Source: Dellaglioa kimchii (GTDB lineage Bacteria > Bacillota > Bacilli > Lactobacillales > Lactobacillaceae). From it: 64,000 nt of DNA. Below the pieces are notes generated by a model. That model made no database searches. It was not told the DNA's origin and saw nothing but the letters and a program-made list of their open reading frames with translations. Position 1 is the first letter of the stretch, and each line of letters begins with the position of its first letter. The position numbers and the translations under genes are program-made. Location: positions 1,426,001 through 1,490,000 of the forward strand of contig NZ_CP170736.1 in assembly GCF_046115505.1 (NCBI RefSeq), written 5' to 3'. Shown one piece after another: positions 59,194 through 64,000 of the stretch.

Positions 59194-60822
59194 ATGATGA
59201 CAAAAGCACAAGATATGTTAAATAACCCATTTGTAAATAAAGGTACAGCATTTACAATGGAAGAACGTCGTGAATTAGGACTTATTGGTATGTTACCAGC
59301 TAAAGTTCAAACAATTGAAGAACAAGCAACACAAAATTACGCACAATATTTAAGTAAAGAAACTGGTCTTGAAAAACGCCATTTCTTAATGGAATTATTC
59401 AATGCAAACCGTACACTATTTTTCTACTTAATGGGACAACATGTGGCTGAATTTATGCCAGTTGTTTATGATCCAGTTGTTGCTGATTCAATCGAAGAAT
59501 ACAATGAAATTTATGTAAATCCACAAAACGCTGCATTCTTATCAATTGATCATCCAGAAGATATCGAAGCAACATTAAAAAATGCTGCTGCAGGACGTGA
59601 CATTCGTTTAGTCGTTGTGACAGATGCTGAAGGTATTTTAGGTATGGGCGATTGGGGTGTCAACGGTGTTGATATCGCAATTGGTAAATTAATGGTTTAT
59701 ACAGCTGCTGCTGGAATTGATCCTTCACAAGTTTTACCAGTTTCTATTGATGCTGGTACAAATAATGAAACATTATTGAATGATCCATTATACCTTGGTA
59801 ACAAACATGCTCGCGTAACTGGTGACAAATACTATGACTTTATTGATGGTTTTGTCCAAAGTACAAAGAACTTATTCCCAGAATTATTGTTACATTGGGA
59901 AGATTTTGGTCGTTCAAATGCTGCCAACATTCTTGAAAAATATCAAAACGAAATCACAACATTTAATGATGATATCCAAGGTACAGGAATTGTTGTTTTA
60001 GCTGGTATCTTAGGCGCTCTAAGTATCACTAAAGGTTCAATTGTTGACCAAACAGTTATTACTTATGGTGCTGGTACTGCTGGTGTCGGAATTGCTAACC
60101 AAATTATGGACGAAATGAAACGCGCTGGTGTTTCAGAAGAAGATGCTCGCAAACGTTTCTTCTTAGTTGATAAACAAGGATTGTTATTTGATGATACAGA
60201 AGACTTAACACCTGGCCAAAAAGAATTTACGCATAAACGTTCAGAATTTGCTAATGCTGATGAATTAACTTCTTTAGAAGCTGTTGTTAAAGCTGTTCAA
60301 CCAACTGTTATGATTGGTACATCTACACAACCTGGTACATTTACAAAAGAAATTGTTCAAGACATGGCTTCACATGTTGAACGTCCAATCATCTTCCCAT
60401 TATCAAACCCTACAAAATTAGCAGAAGCTAAGGCTGAAGATTTGATTGCATGGACTGATGGTAAAGCTTTAGTTGCTACTGGTATCCCAGCTGATAATGT
60501 TGATTACAAGGGTGTTACTTACCAAATTGGTCAAGCAAATAACGCACTTATGTACCCAGGTCTTGGATTTGGGATTATCGCTTCAACATCTTCAAGAGTT
60601 AATGGCGAAATCTTATCACAAGCTAGCCATGCTTTAGGTGGAATCGTTGATACTACAGCCGTTGGTGCTGCCGTATTACCACCAGTAACACATTTAGCAG
60701 AATTCTCACAAACAATTGCTGAAGTAGTTGCCCAAAGTGTTGTTGACCAAAAATTAAACAAAGAAGCAATTACAGATGTTAAAAAGGCTGTCGCAGATAT
60801 GAAATGGACACCTAAATACTAA
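59194..60822 (+). CDS. mleS: Malolactic enzyme
   Basis: NAD- and Mn-dependent enzyme of 542 residues that decarboxylates L-malate directly to L-lactate, without releasing pyruvate. The GLIGMLP motif is at 29-35, FNDDIQGTG with metal ligand Asp259/Asp260, and the NAD-binding GAGTAGVG at 292-299. Start is ATG 59194 or 59197, after TGGAGG. mleP follows after 29 bases. Malate uptake, decarboxylation and lactate export consume a proton and create a proton motive force. Malolactic rather than malic enzyme is inferred from close family features and the neighbours. Confidence 0.95.
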   Translation: MMTKAQDMLNNPFVNKGTAFTMEERRELGLIGMLPAKVQTIEEQATQNYAQYLSKETGLEKRHFLMELFNANRTLFFYLMGQHVAEFMPVVYDPVVADSIEEYNEIYVNPQNAAFLSIDHPEDIEATLKNAAAGRDIRLVVVTDAEGILGMGDWGVNGVDIAIGKLMVYTAAAGIDPSQVLPVSIDAGTNNETLLNDPLYLGNKHARVTGDKYYDFIDGFVQSTKNLFPELLLHWEDFGRSNAANILEKYQNEITTFNDDIQGTGIVVLAGILGALSITKGSIVDQTVITYGAGTAGVGIANQIMDEMKRAGVSEEDARKRFFLVDKQGLLFDDTEDLTPGQKEFTHKRSEFANADELTSLEAVVKAVQPTVMIGTSTQPGTFTKEIVQDMASHVERPIIFPLSNPTKLAEAKAEDLIAWTDGKALVATGIPADNVDYKGVTYQIGQANNALMYPGLGFGIIASTSSRVNGEILSQASHALGGIVDTTAVGAAVLPPVTHLAEFSQTIAEVVAQSVVDQKLNKEAITDVKKAVADMKWTPKY

Positions 60823-60851
60823 AAAAAGCGTAGAGAGAAGGACAATTAATT

Positions 60852-61820
60852 ATGGTATTTTTCCAATCAATTCAAAGTGTTTTAGTTGTTGTTTTGATGA
60901 TGGTACTTGGATACATTTTACAAGTTAAAGGTTGGTTCGCTGATTCATTTGGTGGCAATATCTCATCATTAATTACAAAAATTGCTTTACCAGCTTCAAT
61001 TTTCGTTTCTGTTTTAAAATATTTAAAACGTGATCAATTAGCTGCATTGTCAGGTAGTTTACTCTACCCAGCAATTGCTGTTATTATCGGTTACTTAATT
61101 GCATGGGCACTTGTTCATATCTTGAACATCAAACCCGGTCGTCGTGGTATCTTCATGAATGCTGTTGTTAATGCAAATACAATCTTCATTGGTTTACCTT
61201 TAAATATTGCATTGTTTGGCGATAAGAGTATCTCATATTTCCTTGTTTACTATATTATTAATACAGTTTCAACATGGGCATTTGGTGTTTTCTTAATTTC
61301 AAATGATGATCCAACAAAAGATAAATCAGATAAAACGAAAAAGAAAATTAACTGGGCTAAAGTAATTCCAATGCCACTTGTTGGGTTCATCGTTGCATTA
61401 ATCTTCTTGGTTCTTGCAATTCCAGTTCCTGATTTTATTAGCCAAACATTAGGTTATGTTGGCGGATTAGTTACACCATTATCATTAATCTATATTGGTA
61501 TTGTGTTAGCTAAAGCTGGTTTGAAGAGTATCAGATTTGATCGTGATACAGTCGTTGCATTACTTGGACGTTTCATTTTATCACCAATCATTTTAATCGC
61601 TGTTATTCTTTTAGGTACACATTTAACTGGCGCAGATTTAGCACCATTATTACAAAAAACTTTGATTGTTCAATCAGCTACACCAATGTTAGCCGTGTTA
61701 CCAATCTTAGCTAATGAAGCACATGGAGACGTTAAATACGCAACAAACATTGTTACAACAAGTACAATCTTGTTCATCATTGTTGTTCCTGTTTTAACAA
61801 CACTTATCTCATTCATGTAA
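60852..61820 (+). CDS. mleP: Malate permease, auxin efflux carrier family
   Basis: Membrane transporter of 322 residues with about ten helices in two halves. NANTIFIGLPLNIALFG (about residues 103-119) and the late QSATPMLAVLPILANE carry the two half-helix crossover motifs of the AEC family. It takes up malate, probably exchanging for lactate or as the monoanion. AGAGAAGGA precedes the ATG. In operon with mleS and closed by a terminator. Confidence 0.93.
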   Translation: MVFFQSIQSVLVVVLMMVLGYILQVKGWFADSFGGNISSLITKIALPASIFVSVLKYLKRDQLAALSGSLLYPAIAVIIGYLIAWALVHILNIKPGRRGIFMNAVVNANTIFIGLPLNIALFGDKSISYFLVYYIINTVSTWAFGVFLISNDDPTKDKSDKTKKKINWAKVIPMPLVGFIVALIFLVLAIPVPDFISQTLGYVGGLVTPLSLIYIGIVLAKAGLKSIRFDRDTVVALLGRFILSPIILIAVILLGTHLTGADLAPLLQKTLIVQSATPMLAVLPILANEAHGDVKYATNIVTTSTILFIIVVPVLTTLISFM

Positions 61821-61837
61821 TATAAAATTTATTTAAA

Positions 61838-61886
61838 ATAGAACATCACTGATTACCTCTATAATTAGTGATGTTCTATTTTTTTG
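61838..61886 (+). terminator. mleSP terminator
   Basis: ATAGAACATCACT pairs with AGTGATGTTCTAT, with further AATT pairing inside, then seven T. Confidence 0.92.
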
Positions 61887-61966
61887 CATATTAAATGGTA
61901 AGAATCGTTAAATCGGTTATAATAAAGGAACGGAAGTAACATGATTAAACTTGTAGGAGTAAATAG

Positions 61967-62557
61967 ATGAAAACTAATAATAAAACATATCATATGAGTA
62001 TTTTAGCGTTATTTATTTCAATCATTATTGTTCAAAATTTTGTGCCATTATTTGGTTATATTCCTGTTGGACCTTTAAGCATCACAACAATTCATATCAC
62101 GGTGATTGTTGCTGCCTTAGTGTTTGGTTGGAAAGATGGCGCATTTATCGGTGGCGTTTGGGGATTAATCACATTTATTAGGGCGTTTGTTTCGCCAACT
62201 AGTCCACTTGCACCAATTGTTTTTACAAATCCACTTATAGCGATTGTGCCAAGAATTTTAATTGGAATTGTGACCGCGGTTATTTTTTACTTTTTATATA
62301 AATGGTGGAAAAATAAAACGTTAGCCATGATTATTGCCTCTGTTTTTGGTTCATTGGTTAATACGGTTTTAGTTTTAGGACTTATCTATCTCTTATATCA
62401 TGGGCAAGCAGCTAATTTTTATAAAGTTGATATGGCACAATTATTGCCATACATTATGGGACTAGTTGTTACAAACGGAATCCCAGAGATGATCTTAGCG
62501 GGGATTGTTGCCCCATTAATAGCAAGACCTTTACAAAAAATAGTTCGAAAAAGTTAG
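61967..62557 (+). CDS. ECF transporter S component (possibly pantothenate type, PanT)
   Basis: Substrate-binding membrane component of 196 residues with six helices, to be used with EcfA1-A2-T encoded at 26,006. GYIPVGPLSITTIHITV and GGVWGLITFIRAF then PTSPLAPIVFTNP resemble the PF12822 group that includes PanT, so a vitamin such as pantothenate is likely. TAGGAGTA precedes the ATG. TATAAT is found at 61918, but its -35 is poor. Single gene; substrate uncertain. Confidence 0.8.
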   Translation: MKTNNKTYHMSILALFISIIIVQNFVPLFGYIPVGPLSITTIHITVIVAALVFGWKDGAFIGGVWGLITFIRAFVSPTSPLAPIVFTNPLIAIVPRILIGIVTAVIFYFLYKWWKNKTLAMIIASVFGSLVNTVLVLGLIYLLYHGQAANFYKVDMAQLLPYIMGLVVTNGIPEMILAGIVAPLIARPLQKIVRKS

Positions 62558-62589
62558 AGAGTAAAATGCGCGATGCTAATAGGTAAAAA

Positions 62590-62638
62590 TAAAAAAGTTG
62601 TTAACAACGAATGAAATTTCGCTGTTAACAACTTTTTT
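62590..62638. terminator. Bidirectional terminator between S-component gene and small hypothetical gene
   Basis: AAAAAAGTTGTTAACA and its exact complement pair around CGA-rich inner bases, so T tracts exist on both strands. Confidence 0.92.
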
Positions 62639-63014
62639 AGTTGAATTTAGAAATGATTTTAGAATCTAATGTTCTATTTTCTAGTGCAATTAATGCGTCA
62701 ATTATAGGCATGTGATGAATTTCAGTATCATCTGCTAGTAGACTACTAGGAATAAAAAAGGTTGTTGAATAGTGATCACCTGCTAGATAATCACCATCAA
62801 TTGTCTGACCTAAGATACAAACTTCGTCCCAGTTTAAAGAGATAGTGTCAGGTGTTTTCAAGAAATTCATTGTTTCTAAAAATTGTGTTTGAAGTGAGCT
62901 GCCCGGAAATTGTAAATAGCCATCGTTTGTCTGACGGATATTTGAATTAAGTAATAATTGTTGTAGCGTTTGTGGTGCTGAATCTATCAGTTGACTTTTT
63001 AATTCTGTGAACAT
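62637..63014 (-). CDS. Hypothetical cytoplasmic protein, 125 residues
   Basis: Not recognised. Acidic soluble protein of 125 residues with no signal or membrane segment. DGYLQFPGSSLQTQFLETMNFL and LNWDEVCILGQTIDGDYLAG look like a compact alpha/beta fold; a SMI1/KNR4-like fold is only a guess. ATG 63014 follows AAAGGAGTG; a GTG three codons earlier overlaps that site. It follows the nuclease gene by 20 bases in the same direction and is likely cotranscribed. Confidence 0.7.
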   Translation of the reverse strand: MFTELKSQLIDSAPQTLQQLLLNSNIRQTNDGYLQFPGSSLQTQFLETMNFLKTPDTISLNWDEVCILGQTIDGDYLAGDHYSTTFFIPSSLLADDTEIHHMPIIDALIALENRTLDSKIISKFN

Positions 63015-63034
63015 GAATAACACACTCCTTTGAA

Positions 63035-63730
63035 TTAACGTTTATTCAAAATAGTAACATTAAATTTAATATTGCCCCAAGAAGTTGTACTTTTACCTTG
63101 CATTTGAATTGCTTTAGGGAAAAGGGACTTACCAGAAAAAATTGGTGTCACCTGATAACGGACATGATCTCCTTTATCAACTGCTGCACGAACTGCGTTT
63201 TCATACTTGGTCATGTAGGGTGTATTAACAGGGTTTTGATATAATGTGGCTAAATTTTCTTTTTTATCACCACTACCACCAAGTTGTCGACCGATTAAAT
63301 GTCCGCGGGAATGAAAATAAGGTGACAGCCCTGATACAAAACCAGTTGGTCGAATTGAAGCATCTGCTGATGACCCTCTAGATTCTAAAGCCTTAACTAA
63401 AAGAGCATTTGCCTGAGTAGCACGACCAAGAGTGTCAAGTGCGCCATATTTAATCCAACCGTTGGCATTATCTGCAAGATCACTTTTTGAAAAGGTTGGT
63501 GCACCATTATCCACAATTCCATTAACGGCTTTGCTGCTATTAATGGAACTAGTATTTGCTGTTCCTGTCCCATTTTTAACATTGACTGAAGTTGAATTGC
63601 CATTTGTTTGCAGCAAATCTTTTACAGTACTAGGTAGTTTACCGCTGAAAAGGGAGACAACTAAAATGACAGCAAGTCCAATTAGATAATTACGTGTTCG
63701 ATTCTGAATATAACGTTTCTTTCGTTTCAT
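63035..63730 (-). CDS. Membrane-anchored DNA/RNA non-specific endonuclease (EndA-like)
   Basis: Surface nuclease of 231 residues. A basic start and one membrane helix (about 15-29) anchor it, a Ser/Thr/Asn-rich linker runs to about 85, then the beta-beta-alpha-metal nuclease domain. The active-site motif reads SRGHLIGRQLGG (His144 general base), where many members have DRGH, and Asn159 in KENL is the likely metal ligand. In streptococci the relative EndA degrades one strand during DNA uptake, which would fit with the prepilin peptidase at 6617. The competence link is inferred. Confidence 0.88.
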   Translation of the reverse strand: MKRKKRYIQNRTRNYLIGLAVILVVSLFSGKLPSTVKDLLQTNGNSTSVNVKNGTGTANTSSINSSKAVNGIVDNGAPTFSKSDLADNANGWIKYGALDTLGRATQANALLVKALESRGSSADASIRPTGFVSGLSPYFHSRGHLIGRQLGGSGDKKENLATLYQNPVNTPYMTKYENAVRAAVDKGDHVRYQVTPIFSGKSLFPKAIQMQGKSTTSWGNIKFNVTILNKR

Positions 63731-63773
63731 AAAATTAACTCCAACTCTTTTTCTTTTAGTGTAGCATGGAATT

Positions 63774-63809
63774 AAAAAAAGTTATCAACAATTTATAGTG
63801 ATAACTTTT
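63774..63809 (-). terminator. Terminator of the oxidoreductase gene at the right edge
   Basis: On the minus strand AAGTTATCA pairs with TGATAACTT around a 10-base loop, then seven T. Confidence 0.8.
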
Positions 63810-63819
63810 CAGATGAAGC

Positions 63820-64000
63820 TTATTTTTCAAAAGGATATTTATAGCCCCATTGTTCACGAGCTTGCGTCATTATTGACATAACGTTTGTTGTTTTTTCTAA
63901 GAATGGGTTAGGATTTAAATTACCCAAAACCATATCTTGAACATCTTTAATTTCATAATTCATGGCTTGTTTTGTCTGACCGGCAGTGATATCTGTAGTC
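63820..64000 (-). CDS. Gfo/Idh/MocA-family oxidoreductase, C-terminal fragment (cut by window edge)
   Basis: The last 59 codons of a gene that starts beyond the window. The frame reads MNYEIKDVQDMVLGNLN near its middle and ends TQAREQWGYKYPFEK, the typical C-terminal helix of Gfo/Idh/MocA dehydrogenases (LREQWG). Only this tail is visible, so substrate and even family are tentative. A terminator follows directly. Confidence 0.6.
   Translation of the reverse strand, partial: TTDITAGQTKQAMNYEIKDVQDMVLGNLNPNPFLEKTTNVMSIMTQAREQWGYKYPFEK

Noticed and set aside
1..64000. CRISPR arrays, complete rRNA or tRNA genes, intact transposons
   Set aside because: No regularly spaced repeats, rRNA or complete tRNA patterns, and no intact transposase were seen in reading both strands.

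Overview
The window comes from an A/T-rich, low-GC Gram-positive lactic acid bacterium of the Lactobacillales. The best fit is the Weissella/Leuconostoc side of the Lactobacillaceae. The reasons are a two-subunit LacLM beta-galactosidase, a mleR/mleS/mleP malolactic cluster, zinc-type S14 and L36, an EcfA1-A2-T module for vitamin uptake, strong AGGAGG ribosome binding sites and Bacillus-type LexA boxes. The genus is an inference.

Positions 1-30,400 form the conserved information-processing core. It starts with the 3' end of rpoB and complete rpoC. A guanine-class purine riboswitch precedes a xanthine/guanine permease, and a lone prepilin peptidase is read from the other strand. Then come rpsL-rpsG-fusA and one long S10-spc-alpha ribosomal gene run, rpsJ to rplQ, including secY, adk, infA, rpmJ and rpoA. 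A 20-bp-stem terminator closes it. After a small acetyltransferase, ecfA1-ecfA2-ecfT-truA leads into rplM-rpsI.

Positions 30,400-34,000 are accessory DNA. Directly after rpsI lie a wrecked IS3-type transposase, an intact 604-residue DUF262/DUF1524 protein (GmrSD-like, probable phage defence) with its own promoter, and then a decayed second copy of the last 57 bases of rpsI. This looks like the remnant of an island that integrated at the 3' end of rpsI. A possible regulator remnant, an orphan 82-residue gene and a 29-bp perfect hairpin follow.

Positions 34,000-54,800 are metabolic and niche genes: lacLM with a cre site; an Lsa-type ABC-F ATPase that appears to start at ATA behind an attenuator; a TetR/quinone reductase pair; two hexapeptide acetyltransferases; an amidohydrolase with a double-ABM partner; an XRE/membrane protein pair; recQ; a GH1 phospho-glycosidase under a LicT-type RAT/terminator switch, followed by a nanE broken by one in-frame stop; a BCCT transporter apparently starting at ATT; a rhodanese; and a MarR regulator.

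Positions 54,800-64,000 hold recA with a LexA box, and convergent to it a Y-family polymerase plus YolD-like gene whose LexA box fills the -35/-10 spacer. Then come mleR divergent from mleS-mleP, an orphan ECF S component, a DUF-type small protein, a membrane-anchored EndA-like nuclease, and the C-terminus of a Gfo/Idh/MocA dehydrogenase running off the right edge.

Most transcription units end in clear intrinsic terminators, and many have readable promoters with 17-bp spacers. Functions are assigned from motifs and family knowledge only; no database search was run.
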